Both the position numbers and the translations under genes were made by a program. Of a DNA stretch of 43,359 nt, positions 17,285 through 26,279 are shown one piece after another (the first letter of the stretch is position 1; the number at the start of each line of letters is the position of its first letter). Below the pieces are notes generated by a model, which did not search any database, was not told the origin of the DNA, and was given only the letters and a program-made list of their open reading frames with translations. This DNA comes from Desulfobulbus sp. Tol-SR. Its GTDB lineage: Bacteria > Desulfobacterota > Desulfobulbia > Desulfobulbales > Desulfocapsaceae. The stretch spans positions 1-43,359 of the forward strand of contig JROS01000018.1 of the NCBI GenBank assembly GCA_000769715.1. Reading direction: 5' to 3'.

Positions 17285-18262
17285 ATGAAATCCCCAGTAC
17301 GCGTGGCCATAACCGGCGCCGCCGGCCAGATCAGCTATTCCCTCATCTTCCGCATCGCCGCCGGCGATATGCTCGGCCCCGACCAGCCGGTCATCCTGCA
17401 ACTCCTTGAGATCACCCCGGCCATGGGCGCCCTGAATGGGGTCGTGATGGAACTCAACGACTGCGCCTTTCCGCTGGTCGCCGGCATTGTCGCCACCGAC
17501 GATGCGAATGTCGCCTTCAAGGACGCCGACTTCGCCATCCTGGTCGGGGCCCGTCCCCGTGGTCCGGGCATGGAACGGTCCGACCTGCTCCAGGCCAATG
17601 CGGCGATCTTCTCGGTCCAGGGCAAGGCCCTCAACGCCCATGCCAGCCGCAATGTCAAGGTCCTCATCGTCGGCAATCCGGCCAATACCAATGCCCTGAT
17701 TACCCTGAAGAACGCGCCGGATCTCAATCCCCGCAACATCACCTCGATGATGCGCCTCGACCACAACCGTTCGCTGTCGCAGATCGCCGAAAAGGTCGGC
17801 AGCCACTGCACCAAGGTCGAGAAGATGGTCGTCTGGGGCAACCATTCGGCCACCCAGTTCCCGGACATCAGCTATGCCACCGTCGATGGCAAGCCGGTTG
17901 TCGGCCAGGTGGACAACGACTGGTACGTCAAAACCTTCATTCCCGTCGTCCAGCAGCGCGGCGCCGCCATCATCAAGGCCCGCGGCGCCTCCAGCGCCGC
18001 CTCGGCCGCCTCCTCCGCCATCGACCACATGCGCAGCTGGGCCATGGGCAGCAACGGCCAGTGGGTCAGCATGGGCGTGTACAGTGCCGGCAATTCCTAC
18101 GGCATCGACGAGGACATCATGTATGCCTTCCCCATCACCTGCGACAACGGGGAGTGGAAAGAGGTCAAGGGGCTTGCCGTCAGCGAGTTCAGCCGCAGCA
18201 TGATGACCGCCACCGAGAAGGAACTGGTCTCGGAGCGCGACGCCATCGCCCATCTGCTGTAA
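17285..18262 (+). CDS. mdh: NAD(P)-dependent malate dehydrogenase
   Basis: A 325-residue malate dehydrogenase of the cytosolic/chloroplast type. The dinucleotide motif is [11 protein letters not shown] (residue ~10), followed by [35 protein letters not shown] with substrate-binding arginines, [10 protein letters not shown], and the catalytic histidine in [11 protein letters not shown]. It interconverts malate and oxaloacetate in the cytosol for the TCA cycle or its reverse. An ATG 4 codons upstream is available, but GGAGG lies 5 bases before 17285, so that start is preferred. Single gene, convergent with the aldehyde oxidoreductase. Confidence 0.93.
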   Translation: MKSPVRVAITGAAGQISYSLIFRIAAGDMLGPDQPVILQLLEITPAMGALNGVVMELNDCAFPLVAGIVATDDANVAFKDADFAILVGARPRGPGMERSDLLQANAAIFSVQGKALNAHASRNVKVLIVGNPANTNALITLKNAPDLNPRNITSMMRLDHNRSLSQIAEKVGSHCTKVEKMVVWGNHSATQFPDISYATVDGKPVVGQVDNDWYVKTFIPVVQQRGAAIIKARGASSAASAASSAIDHMRSWAMGSNGQWVSMGVYSAGNSYGIDEDIMYAFPITCDNGEWKEVKGLAVSEFSRSMMTATEKELVSERDAIAHLL

Positions 18263-18282
18263 AAATCCTGTCGCAACCGGTA

Positions 18283-18310
18283 TCGGCGGGAACCGCGTGT
18301 TTCCCGCCGA
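18283..18310. terminator. Strong hairpin between mdh and aldehyde oxidoreductase
   Basis: TCGGCGGGAA and TTCCCGCCGA form a perfect 10-bp stem with an 8-base loop, 20 bases after the mdh stop codon. It is the strongest hairpin between these convergent genes. It lacks a T-tract on either strand. Confidence 0.55.
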
Positions 18311-18370
18311 CCAGTCGCCACCGCCCGTGGGGAACGGCAGCCGGCCCCTCCCCGCTGCATCCGCTGTCCT

Positions 18371-20152
18371 CTAATTTCCTTCTTTCCCGAGTGGTGCGTC
18401 CGATCCGGACCTGTCCGCCGCCAGCCGCAGGATCCGCCGGCCGTATTCCTGTTTCAGGGCATCGAGATACTCCCTGCTGACCGGTCCTTTCCAGGTCCTG
18501 ACATCATAGAACCGTTTCGGGATGGTCAGGGCATCGGGATCGAAACCGGTGGCGATGCGGGTCTGCCAGCGCAGACGGCGGACATGTTCTGCAACCTCGG
18601 GGACCGACCCGGCCAGGGTATCGAGGCCGACAGCGGCGAGGCACTCCGCCAGACGGGTGTCGGTATAGACCGAACGGGCAAAGAGGCACGCAACCATCGA
18701 GGTGAGGATAACCCGCCCAGGCTCGTCGGCGATCAGAAAATCGACAGCCTGCCCCACATCACGACCGGCATTTTTCTGCTCGCGGCTGTAGGCCCCGGTA
18801 TCGAGATGCGAGTGGCGGAAGCCGAGGGTCTGGGCGGCAAAGAACAGCTCGCCGGTGGCATAGCCGGCCATCTCCTGGCCAAGCACGCAGGCGAATTCGC
18901 CGCCACCGTATGCCGCGGCCGCCCGCAGGGTTCCCATCCCGAGGAGACGGTAGAAATCATTGATCCCCCGACCGAGGAATTCGGCGGCCTGCTGGTAGGC
19001 AGCGGCATCGCCGAAACGCAGCGGCACGACGGTCTGTTCCCTGGAGATCAGCCCCCGCTGGGTCGCCTCGGTGGCCCAGGCCAGCGCCACGCCGCCGGAC
19101 ATCGCGTCGATGCCGACCTTTTCCATGGTCTCGAGGATCCGCAGGACAGCAAAGGGGTCGGTGACCCCGAGCATCGTCCCGGCGGCAAAGATCGGCTCGT
19201 AATCGTAGGCCACCTGGTGGTAGCTGTAGCGGTTGTCGCCGGTGATTTTCTCGCGGATATAGCCGATATGGATACAACCGACCGGACAGCCCGAGCAGGC
19301 GCCGTTACGCAGGAGGGTCGCATCGGCGAAGGCCTGGCCGGTCATCCCGGCAATCGCCGGGTCGCTGGTCCGCTGCAGATTGCACCACGGCAGCGACTGA
19401 AGGTCGTTGAGCCCCTGCAGGTTGCCCGCCGTGCCGAGACTGTAATACTTCCGCATCATGTCGGTGGCGGTGACCTGGCGGTAGACCTCCCGGAACAGCC
19501 TGGCATAGGCGCTGCCGGCCGGCCCGGCGAAATCGCCGTCGCCCTGGACGACGATGCCCTTGAGGTTCTTCACCCCCATCACCGCTCCACCGCCCATCCT
19601 GCCGAAATGGCGATATGAATCGACATTGATGCAGGCCATCGCCGAGCCGATCTCACCGGCCGGACCGATTCGGAGGATCGAACGATGGCCGGAGCCCTTG
19701 GCAAACATCCGCCGCAGCAGTTTTCCGGCGGCATCGGCATCCATGCTCCGCATGAACCCGACATCTTTGACCTCCAGATGCCGGTCGCCCACAACCAGAC
19801 ACGACAGCCTCCCGGCCCGGCCGGTGATGACAAGGGCATCGAGATCGGCGAAGCGCAGGGCATGGGCCAACCGACCACCGGCATGGCTTTCGGTATACTG
19901 GTGATGGTACGCCGACCTGAAGGCGCAGACGGTCTTGCTCATCAGCGGGAAATAGCCCGTCAGCGGTCCGATGGCAAAGATCAGCGGTTGTTCCGCGGCA
20001 TCCCAGGGCAGGTCATTTTTGCCGTAGCGCCCATCGAGCAGGGCCGCCAGGCCGCTGCCGCCGGCCACCAGGTTGCGGCCATCGAGCAGCTCGATACGCC
20101 CTTTCCCTGTACCCAGATCGACGCACAGAACCCTGAATGCTTCCCGGATCAT
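18371..20152 (-). CDS. aor: Tungsten-containing aldehyde:ferredoxin oxidoreductase
   Basis: A 593-residue AOR-family enzyme. The [4Fe-4S] ligands are Cys286, Cys289 and Cys293 (CSGCPVGC) and, late in the chain, Cys489 (MVACLFAR). The N-terminal pterin-binding domain has GGSGLAALL, IGPLTG and a GRMGGGAVMGVKNLKGIVV block. The mid/C-terminal QEMAGYATGELFFAAQTLGF segment and SHLDTGAYS are typical of bacterial AORs. The enzyme reversibly oxidises aldehydes to acids with ferredoxin and carries a tungsto-bispyranopterin cofactor. Its ATG overlaps the stop codon of the polyferredoxin gene (ATGA), so they form a coupled pair. Physiological direction and substrate cannot be assigned. Confidence 0.9.
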   Translation of the reverse strand: MIREAFRVLCVDLGTGKGRIELLDGRNLVAGGSGLAALLDGRYGKNDLPWDAAEQPLIFAIGPLTGYFPLMSKTVCAFRSAYHHQYTESHAGGRLAHALRFADLDALVITGRAGRLSCLVVGDRHLEVKDVGFMRSMDADAAGKLLRRMFAKGSGHRSILRIGPAGEIGSAMACINVDSYRHFGRMGGGAVMGVKNLKGIVVQGDGDFAGPAGSAYARLFREVYRQVTATDMMRKYYSLGTAGNLQGLNDLQSLPWCNLQRTSDPAIAGMTGQAFADATLLRNGACSGCPVGCIHIGYIREKITGDNRYSYHQVAYDYEPIFAAGTMLGVTDPFAVLRILETMEKVGIDAMSGGVALAWATEATQRGLISREQTVVPLRFGDAAAYQQAAEFLGRGINDFYRLLGMGTLRAAAAYGGGEFACVLGQEMAGYATGELFFAAQTLGFRHSHLDTGAYSREQKNAGRDVGQAVDFLIADEPGRVILTSMVACLFARSVYTDTRLAECLAAVGLDTLAGSVPEVAEHVRRLRWQTRIATGFDPDALTIPKRFYDVRTWKGPVSREYLDALKQEYGRRILRLAADRSGSDAPLGKEGN

Positions 20153-20571
20153 CGGGGCGCCTCCAGGCCGCCGGCCATCTCCGCCAGTTCCAGGCAGCCC
20201 TGGGGGCAGAACTCGACACAGCGGCCGCAATGGATGCAGACGAAGACCTCGCCCAGCCGATTGACGGAGACCGCGTCCACCGGGCACGCCTCAACGCATT
20301 GGCCGCACCGGATACAGAGCTTCTTTCGCTCCACCACCCCGCCTCCCGGACGCTGGCTGAAGGCCCCGGTCGGGCAGGCGGTCACGCAAGGGGCGGGATC
20401 GCAGGCCAGGCAGTGCACCGCCATGAAACCGGTCGACAGGCCGCCGGCGGAATGAATCCGTATCCCCGCGCAACTCCACGAGATGCGCTGATGGATCAGC
20501 CTGGCGCAAGCCAGCGCGCAGGAATGGCAACCGATACACCGGTCGATGCGAGGGGCCGTAAGCTGTTTCAT
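20149..20571 (-). CDS. Four-cluster ferredoxin subunit partnering AOR
   Basis: A 140-residue iron-sulfur protein with four cysteine clusters: CIGCHSCALAC (~12), CLACDPAPCVTACP (~55), CIRCGQCVEACP (~85) and CIHCGRCVEFCPQGC (~112). This is the 4Fe-4S dicluster ferredoxin arrangement found as the electron-transfer (AorA-like) subunit beside bacterial AORs. It would pass electrons from the tungsten enzyme to ferredoxin or an NADH-linked partner. The gene is first in the pair and its stop overlaps the aor start. No clear ribosome site precedes its ATG at 20571, although CCGGTACC lies just before. Cytosolic location is inferred from the lack of a signal peptide. Confidence 0.85.
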   Translation of the reverse strand: MKQLTAPRIDRCIGCHSCALACARLIHQRISWSCAGIRIHSAGGLSTGFMAVHCLACDPAPCVTACPTGAFSQRPGGGVVERKKLCIRCGQCVEACPVDAVSVNRLGEVFVCIHCGRCVEFCPQGCLELAEMAGGLEAPR

Positions 20572-20664
20572 GACAGGTACCGGTGGCGAAGCGTTCGCCG
20601 CCGCTCATCCCTCTCCATGTTCCGAACGTAAAAAATGTTGCAAAACCCTTCCAACTCGTCATTC

Positions 20665-20692
20665 AGCATAGCAAAGCTGGTCAATAAAGCAA
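20665..20692 (-). promoter_or_regulatory. Promoter candidate for ferredoxin-aor pair
   Basis: Minus-strand TTGCTT (20692-20687), 16-base spacer and TATGCT (20670-20665) with a TGC extension just upstream of the -10. Leader to the ATG is about 90 nt. Confidence 0.45.
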
Positions 20693-20773
20693 GAATGGAG
20701 CCCGCGAATCGCCCACTGAACCGTGCCCCGCCGCTAAACGTCTTGTCATTCCGATGTATTTCGATAAATCCAT

Positions 20774-20802
20774 TTGACATCGGGATGGTCTTTCTTTATC
20801 AC
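20774..20802 (+). promoter_or_regulatory. Promoter candidate for lytic transglycosylase
   Basis: A perfect -35 TTGACA (20774-20779) is followed after 17 bases by TATCAC (20797-20802). The expected start near 20809 leaves about 34 nt before the GTG start at 20843. Confidence 0.5.
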
Positions 20803-20842
20803 TTCGAGAACAGATACCCCATCATCCCGAGGAGAGCCGCCC

Positions 20843-22798
20843 GTGCCCCGTCATACCCGGAATCTGCCCGTAGTCCTGCTGTTCGCCCTCCTGCTGATCC
20901 TGTTCGCCGGTAATCGCCCCGTCGCCGCCGAAATCGTCAGGCTCCCGGTCACCATCGATTATCCCCTGCTGCAGAATCTCATGATCAGCAAGGCCTTCAG
21001 AGGACGGGACGAATCGGTGGTGCTGGTCAACGAAGGCAGCGGCTGTCTCTATCTTGCCCTCTCCCATCCCAGAATCATGGAGGAGAAGGGCTTTGTCCGG
21101 CTTGAAATCGGAATAACCGCCCATGCCGGCACCCCGCTCGGCAGCGAATGCCTGATGCCGCTGGCGTGGAGAGGCTTCCTCGTCCTCTACCAGCAGCCGG
21201 TCATCAACAGCCAGACCTGGCAGCTTTCCTTCCGTACTTCCCGTTCCCGCCTCTTTGACGCCGGCCACCAACCGGTCAATCTTAACGGCATCCTCTGGCA
21301 GCTGATCGAGTCCCGGGTCTTCGAGTACCTCAATTCGATCACCATCGACCTGGCGCCGCCGGTCAACAACCTCAAGGAATTTCTCTTCCCCATGTTTCCG
21401 CAGCATATGCAGCAGCAGACGCAGGCGATGCTCGACAGCCTGCGTGCCGGCGAACCGCTGATCACCCCGGAGGCCATCAAGCTGGATATCCTGGCCGATG
21501 TCAAGGAAACCTACAAACCCGAAGACGCCCGGATCACCGAGCCCCTGAGCGGCAAGGAACTGGAGGAAGTCGTCGCGGTCTGGGAAAACTGGGATGCCCT
21601 GCTCAGTTTCATGGTAGCAACCACGGCCAAGGATGTCCTCAGCCCGGAGGAACGCCAGACCTTGATGGACGTCCTGCTCGAAACCAGGTACACCTTCCTT
21701 GACAGCCTCGGCAACCAGTCAATGACCCATGATTTTGTCCGGGTCCAGTTCGCCAATTCCTGGAAACAGCTGGCTCCGATCTTCCGGAATCATATTACCG
21801 CCGATGCCTCACCCCAGAAAATCGGCTATTTTTCCTTTTTCACCGCTGCCGACGCCCTGACCGTCCTCGACGGCCTCGGACCGACCTTCGGCATCGAGGT
21901 CAGCCGCAACGGCTTGATCCGGCTGGCCCGGATGCTCGGCAGCGATCCGGCGATCCTCCACTACGGTTCCGGTGTCAACCCCAACCTCCAGCGTCTGTTC
22001 GAGATCGCTCCCGAACCGGTGCAGGCACCGGCTGCACCGGAGGAAGAACCACCGCCGGAAGGGGAAATTCTTGAACAGGACCTCCCCCCCTCGCCACCAC
22101 CGGAATCGACGCCGGAATCGACGCCGGCACCGACCTTGGAACCGACTTCGGAACCGACCTCGCGTCTACTCGACTTCCTCTGCGCGCCGCTCCATGCGGC
22201 CGATGGCCGAAACCTCGAGGAAATCCGTAAATGGATGGTCGCAGGGGACAATGTCGACAGCTATGTGCGGAAGGTCGTGAACCTGCTCAAGGCCCAGGCC
22301 CAGACCACAGCCAGGGAGAAAAACATCCCGCCCGCCTTCCGCTCGACCTACCGGCTGATGGTGCCGGCGATGGCGTGGCAGGAAAGCTGCTTCCGTCAAT
22401 TTGTGATGCGCAACAACCAGTTGACCTACCTGTTGTCCTACAACAACAGTTCGGTCGGTCTGATGCAGGTCAACACCCGGGTCTGGCGCGGGGTGTACGA
22501 CCTCGAACGCCTCCGGTGGGATATCCGTTACAATGCCGCCGCCGGCTGCGAGATCGCCACCCTGTACCTCAAGGATTACGCCCTGCGGGACCGGAAGGGG
22601 CAGAAGAAACCGGACAACGAGACCATCGCCCGCCTCGTCTACGCCATGTACAACGGCGGACCGGGGCAGTACCGGAAGTACCTCGAGCGGGAGCGGAGCG
22701 GCAAGCTCTATAAAAGCGACAGGCTGTTTCAGGAAAAGTTCGAATGGGTCACGACCGCCGACTGGGGCAAGATCAGCAGGTGCCTGGTCGGCGGCTGA
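20843..22798 (+). CDS. Periplasmic lytic transglycosylase with large N-terminal domain
   Basis: A 651-residue exported protein. The chosen GTG start has GAGGAGA 7 bases upstream and begins directly at a signal peptide (PRHTRNLPVVLLFALLLILFAG). Residues ~30-390 are an unrecognised domain with EVVAVWENWDALLSF and a KIGYFSFFTAADALTVLDGLG segment. An acidic, Pro/Ser/Thr-rich linker follows (~395-440, repeating PEST-, PESTP-, PTSEPTS-like units). The C-terminal ~170 residues are a lysozyme-like SLT domain with the catalytic Glu in MAWQESCF, then SSVGLMQV and a YNGGPGQYRKY segment. It should cleave peptidoglycan to anhydro-muropeptides. Frames starting upstream would lack a signal peptide. Confidence 0.82.
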   Translation: MPRHTRNLPVVLLFALLLILFAGNRPVAAEIVRLPVTIDYPLLQNLMISKAFRGRDESVVLVNEGSGCLYLALSHPRIMEEKGFVRLEIGITAHAGTPLGSECLMPLAWRGFLVLYQQPVINSQTWQLSFRTSRSRLFDAGHQPVNLNGILWQLIESRVFEYLNSITIDLAPPVNNLKEFLFPMFPQHMQQQTQAMLDSLRAGEPLITPEAIKLDILADVKETYKPEDARITEPLSGKELEEVVAVWENWDALLSFMVATTAKDVLSPEERQTLMDVLLETRYTFLDSLGNQSMTHDFVRVQFANSWKQLAPIFRNHITADASPQKIGYFSFFTAADALTVLDGLGPTFGIEVSRNGLIRLARMLGSDPAILHYGSGVNPNLQRLFEIAPEPVQAPAAPEEEPPPEGEILEQDLPPSPPPESTPESTPAPTLEPTSEPTSRLLDFLCAPLHAADGRNLEEIRKWMVAGDNVDSYVRKVVNLLKAQAQTTAREKNIPPAFRSTYRLMVPAMAWQESCFRQFVMRNNQLTYLLSYNNSSVGLMQVNTRVWRGVYDLERLRWDIRYNAAAGCEIATLYLKDYALRDRKGQKKPDNETIARLVYAMYNGGPGQYRKYLERERSGKLYKSDRLFQEKFEWVTTADWGKISRCLVGG

Positions 22799-22838
22799 GG
22801 CATCCGGGCGGGACACCCCGACCCCGGCGGCGACGGTC

Positions 22839-24335
22839 TCAGTCGGTGATCTCGAGACCTGCCATCATCTGGGGAATACGGGCGACATTTTGCCGATCGT
22901 CGATGGGAAAGGTGGCAACAATCCGGCCCTCGAACATCACCGCGATCCGGTCCGACAAGGCCAGGGCCTCGGACAGATCACCGGTCACCAGCAGGATGCC
23001 GGCCTGCTCCCGGGCCTCGAGCAGCAGTTTCCAGACGTCCTCGGTGGCGGCGATGTCCAGGCCCTGGGTCGGTTGTTCAGCCACGATCAGCCGCGGTTTA
23101 CGGTAGAATTCGCGGGCCAGCACCATCTTCTGCAGGTTGCCGCCGGACAGCTGCCAGGCAAGCGACCGCAGATTCGGCGGGCGGATATCGAACTCGTGAA
23201 CCAGCCGCTCCGCCTTGGCCTCGGCCTGCCGGCGCCTAAGCCAGGGCCCGCGGACGAAACCGCCCCGCGTCGTCAGCAGAAAGTTATCGACCAGATCGAG
23301 ATCCCGGCAGGTGGCGAGTCCCTGCCGGTCCTCCGGAATATAGCTCAAGGCGAGGTCCCATTTCTGGTCGGCGAAAAATTTCCGCCAGTCCATGCCGAGC
23401 AGGCGGATACTGCCCGCCGGCGGCCGAGACAGGCCGCAGATCATCTCCACCAGCGGCCTCTGGCCGTTGCCCGCCACCCCGACGATGCCGAGGATCTCGC
23501 CCTGCCGCACCTCCATGTCGATCGCCTGGAGGCCGCCGCCCGAGACCTTTTCCACCTTGAGCACGATCTGACGCGGTTCGAGGGCCTGCCGGTCGACCTG
23601 CAGCAGGACCTCGCGGCCCACCATGCGCTCGGCCAGTTCGGCGGTCGAGGCGACCGCCGCCGCCGCGACCCGGTCAACGACCTCGCCCCGCCGGAGGATG
23701 ACGATATGGTCGGCAATCGCCATGACCTCCTCGAGCTTGTGGCTGATGAAGACGATGGCCTTGCCCTGCCCGACCATCAGCTTCATCGTCGCGAACAGGT
23801 TGTCGGCCTCGCTCGGGGTCGGGACGGCGGTCGGTTCGTCGAAGATCAGCACCCGGCTGTGACGGTGCAGCAGCTTGAGGATCTCGACCTGCTGCTTCTC
23901 ACCCATCGACAGGTCGGCGATTCTGGCCCTCGGGTCGATCTTCATGCCATAGAGAGCGCCCAGCGCCCGTACCTCGTCGTTGATCTTCGACCAGTTCAGC
24001 CACATCCCGCCGGCATGGCCCAGCTGGATATTCTCGGCGACGGTCATCGCCTCCACCAGCTTGAAGTGCTGATAGACCATGCCGATCCCGGCGGCGATGG
24101 CCTTGTCGGTCGAGGACAGCTCGATCGGAATCCCGGCGTGAAAAATGGTGCCGGCATCCGGCTGCAGCTGCCCGGCCAGGATCGACATCAGGGTCGACTT
24201 GCCGGCTCCATTCTCGCCAAGCAGGGCGAGGATCTTGCCCTCCTCGATCTCGAGACTGATATCGTGATTGGCGCGGACCTCGCCGAAGGACTTGGAGACC
24301 CCCTGCAGGCGGATGAGCGGCACCGTCTCGATCAT
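22839..24335 (-). CDS. Nucleoside/simple-sugar ABC transporter double ATPase
   Basis: A 498-residue protein with two ABC domains. The first has Walker [10 protein letters not shown], signature LSMGEKQQ and Walker [15 protein letters not shown]. The second has the degenerate Walker [10 protein letters not shown], signature LSGGNLQK and the altered Walker [11 protein letters not shown], all typical of the RbsA/YufO-type nucleoside (BMP-family) importers. Its ATG overlaps the gpt stop codon, so purine nucleoside or base uptake coupled to salvage is inferred. The two permeases and the binding lipoprotein that normally accompany it are absent: the next gene downstream is convergent. They may be encoded elsewhere or lost. 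Confidence 0.88.
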   Translation of the reverse strand: MIETVPLIRLQGVSKSFGEVRANHDISLEIEEGKILALLGENGAGKSTLMSILAGQLQPDAGTIFHAGIPIELSSTDKAIAAGIGMVYQHFKLVEAMTVAENIQLGHAGGMWLNWSKINDEVRALGALYGMKIDPRARIADLSMGEKQQVEILKLLHRHSRVLIFDEPTAVPTPSEADNLFATMKLMVGQGKAIVFISHKLEEVMAIADHIVILRRGEVVDRVAAAAVASTAELAERMVGREVLLQVDRQALEPRQIVLKVEKVSGGGLQAIDMEVRQGEILGIVGVAGNGQRPLVEMICGLSRPPAGSIRLLGMDWRKFFADQKWDLALSYIPEDRQGLATCRDLDLVDNFLLTTRGGFVRGPWLRRRQAEAKAERLVHEFDIRPPNLRSLAWQLSGGNLQKMVLAREFYRKPRLIVAEQPTQGLDIAATEDVWKLLLEAREQAGILLVTGDLSEALALSDRIAVMFEGRIVATFPIDDRQNVARIPQMMAGLEITD

Positions 24336-24826
24336 CCGGCCGTCCTGTCCCTGCCGGCCAGCGGGGTGACGAACCGGGATTCCGAATCCCAGGGGAAGAG
24401 GATCCAGGTATCCTGGCTGACCTCGGTGATATAGGTGTCGACCTGGGGCCGACCGGCGGGCTTGGCATAGACCGTGGCGAAGTGGGCCTTCGGCACCATC
24501 TGCTTGACGATCGCGGCGGTGCGGCCGGTGTCGACGAGATCGTCGATCAAAAGCCAGCCCTCGCCGTCGCCGTCGAATTTCTTCAGCACGTCGGCCTCGC
24601 CCTTCTTGTCCTTCCAGTCATAGCTCGATACGCAGATGGTGTCGACCAGGTGGATGTCGATCTCCCGGGCGATGATCGCCGCCGGCACCAAACCGCCGCG
24701 GGTGATGGCGATGATCCCCTTGAAATAGTCGTGATGCAGCAGGCGCCAGGCCAGCGCCTTCGAATCGCGGTGCAGTTGATCCCAGGATATCGGATAGGTC
24801 TTGCGGTAGGTGCTGTTGCTCTCCAT
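24332..24826 (-). CDS. gpt: Xanthine(-guanine) phosphoribosyltransferase
   Basis: A 164-residue PRTase aligning along its length with E. coli Gpt: [30 protein letters not shown], the PRPP-binding [27 protein letters not shown], and [10 protein letters not shown]. It converts xanthine or guanine plus PRPP to XMP or GMP in the cytosol or at the membrane. GAGGAAA lies 5 bases before the ATG. It is coupled to the nucleoside-type ABC ATPase by a 4-base overlap. The upstream intergenic DNA is only about 70 bases before the IS630 end at 24895, so its native promoter may have been removed or replaced. That short segment has a GGGGC-TCCG-GCCCC hairpin. Confidence 0.92.
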   Translation of the reverse strand: MESNSTYRKTYPISWDQLHRDSKALAWRLLHHDYFKGIIAITRGGLVPAAIIAREIDIHLVDTICVSSYDWKDKKGEADVLKKFDGDGEGWLLIDDLVDTGRTAAIVKQMVPKAHFATVYAKPAGRPQVDTYITEVSQDTWILFPWDSESRFVTPLAGRDRTAG

Positions 24827-24894
24827 GGTGTTTCCTCTGTTGATGTGTTACGGGTCGCCGGCTGCCGGGGCTCCGGCCCCCGACGGCCTCGTCC

Positions 24895-24916
24895 TAGTGT
24901 CATGTCACATATCTAA
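24895..24916. repeat. Outer end of the IS630 remnant
   Basis: TA followed by GTGTCATGTCACATATC lies 8 bases beyond the transposase stop codon. IS630/Tc1-type elements insert at TA, and the GTGTCA...TGTCAC core is partly self-complementary. The matching inverted repeat at the other end is not present, in keeping with truncation. Confidence 0.5.
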
Positions 24917-25666
24917 TGTTGGATAAAGTCGGTTCAGTTTGATCCGGGCATCTTCAGCAGTGAACTGCCAGTTAACCCCACCATTCATCCCATTTCTTGC
25001 TGACTCCCATGCCTTGACCTCATTGCGCATAACTTCAATCTTGGCAATCCGGCGGTTCAGGCATTGCCCGATCAGAACGTTCAACTCGATTTCGGCCATG
25101 TTCAACCAACTTCCATGCTTCGGTGTGTAAACAAACTCGAAACGATCCCAAAGGGCCTTAGCCTTTTCCGGCGCGAACGCCTCGTATAGCGAACCGGGCG
25201 CATGGGTATTCAGGTTGTCCATTACCAGGGTGATTTTTTCGGCGTCTTCGTAACGGGAAGCGATTTTCTCGACGAAAAACGCCCAGTCCACCTTGGTTTT
25301 TCGGTCGGTTACCTCAACCATCCGTATTCCAGCCAGTGGTTCATTTGCCATGAAAATGTTGCATGTGCCGCACCGTTTGTATTCATAGTCATCCCGAGCC
25401 GGCTGGCCCGGCATGGCAGGAACCGGAGTCTTTACTTCATCAATCAATTGGCGGGGCGACTCGTCCATGCATACCACCGGGAACCGCGCATCATAAGGTC
25501 GTTTATAGACATCCAGCACCTGCTCCATCTGAGCTACGAAGTTGCCGTTGTGGTCTGGGGGGATTACCCAGCCGACTTTCCTCCAAGGCTTGATTTCGTT
25601 TTTTTGGTCGAGTAGGCCGGTTTCTTTGAGGTAGATAAGAGAAGTGCTACCATTGGACTTTCCTCC
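24905..25666 (-). pseudogene. IS630-family transposase, N-terminally truncated
   Basis: The open frame runs from a TAG at 25669 to the stop at 24905. It carries the IS630 catalytic Asp-Asp-Glu: VVCMDES, ITLVMDNLNTH and the HGSWLNMAEIE glutamate. Homology is clear from about NEIKPWRKVGWVIPP onward; the N-terminal helix-turn-helix region (~100+ residues) is missing and is replaced by the intron 3' end. An ATG at 25528 could start a 207-residue fragment, but it lacks DNA-binding sequence, so it should be inactive. Confidence 0.85.
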
Positions 25667-25744
25667 CTAACGCCTTGCCGCACGCGGCTACTACGTGCCA
25701 TCAGGGCACCACTCCCACTTCCCCATCGGTCCCAGCCCCTCACA

Positions 25745-25777
25745 GAACCGTGCTTGCGCTATTTACGCACACGGCTC
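25745..25777 (-). ncRNA. Group II intron domain V
   Basis: Read on the minus strand the 33 bases begin GAGCCGTGTGCG and end AGCACGGTTC, with a terminal loop around TAAATAG. This is the domain V hairpin of bacterial group II introns. It lies 14 bases beyond the reverse transcriptase stop, as expected. Domain VI should lie in 25672-25744, but I could not place the branch-point A or the exact 3' splice site. Confidence 0.7.
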
Positions 25778-25790
25778 CTCAACAGTACAT

Positions 25791-26279
25791 TCACGTCGTT
25801 TTGAACAGATTCACCGTTATCCGCGGCTGCGGCAGCGGAAACCTCTTCAGGAGTTTTCTGAATTTCTCCCAGTTCAGGCTTCCTCTTCTACCCCGTCGAT
25901 CCAACCATTTGAAGAGCATTATTCGGACTTCGTAAGCGAATCGTCCGATGCCCTTGGCGTTGTCCGACACCCCGTAGTAGGCAAAATGTCCCCGTAGCTT
26001 CGCGGCAACCTTGGCCAGTAGTTCCGGGACGGGCAAAATGCGGTTTAGTTTCAGCCACTCCTTGAAAACGCGTAGCTTTGCCTGGAACTTCTTCCGCGCC
26101 GTGATCCGCTTCATCCGGAAGAGCTTGCCGGATGTCGACAGGCCGCAATAGTGTGTAAACCCCAGGAAATCAAAGGTCTGGGGCTTCTCGCCCCTCGCCT
26201 TCGCCCGTGCCAGAGCTTTTGGGCCAAACTCCAGGGACTCTGTCGATGCCCGAGGCGGCATCTTCCCTCAGCCTCCCAA
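25791..26279 (-). pseudogene. Group II intron reverse transcriptase/maturase with internal deletion
   Basis: From ~26236 to 25791 the frame encodes a maturase (GIIM) C-terminus: SLEFGPKALARAKARGEK, FDFLGFTHYCG, a KLRGHFAYYGVSDN stretch and KWLDRRG. Just upstream, in another frame (26279-~26240), LREDAASGIDRV is the characteristic N-terminal motif of the same enzymes. The two ends are therefore fused at about 26236-26243, removing the reverse transcriptase palm and catalytic YxDD, roughly 300 residues. The 5' intron RNA is also missing. The product could at most be a maturase fragment; an ATG at 26261 would give 156 residues. Confidence 0.8.

Noticed and set aside
24866-24880. GGGGC-TCCG-GCCCC hairpin upstream of gpt as a purine riboswitch
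   Set aside because: Only a 5-bp stem, without the three-way junction or conserved loop bases of a purine riboswitch.
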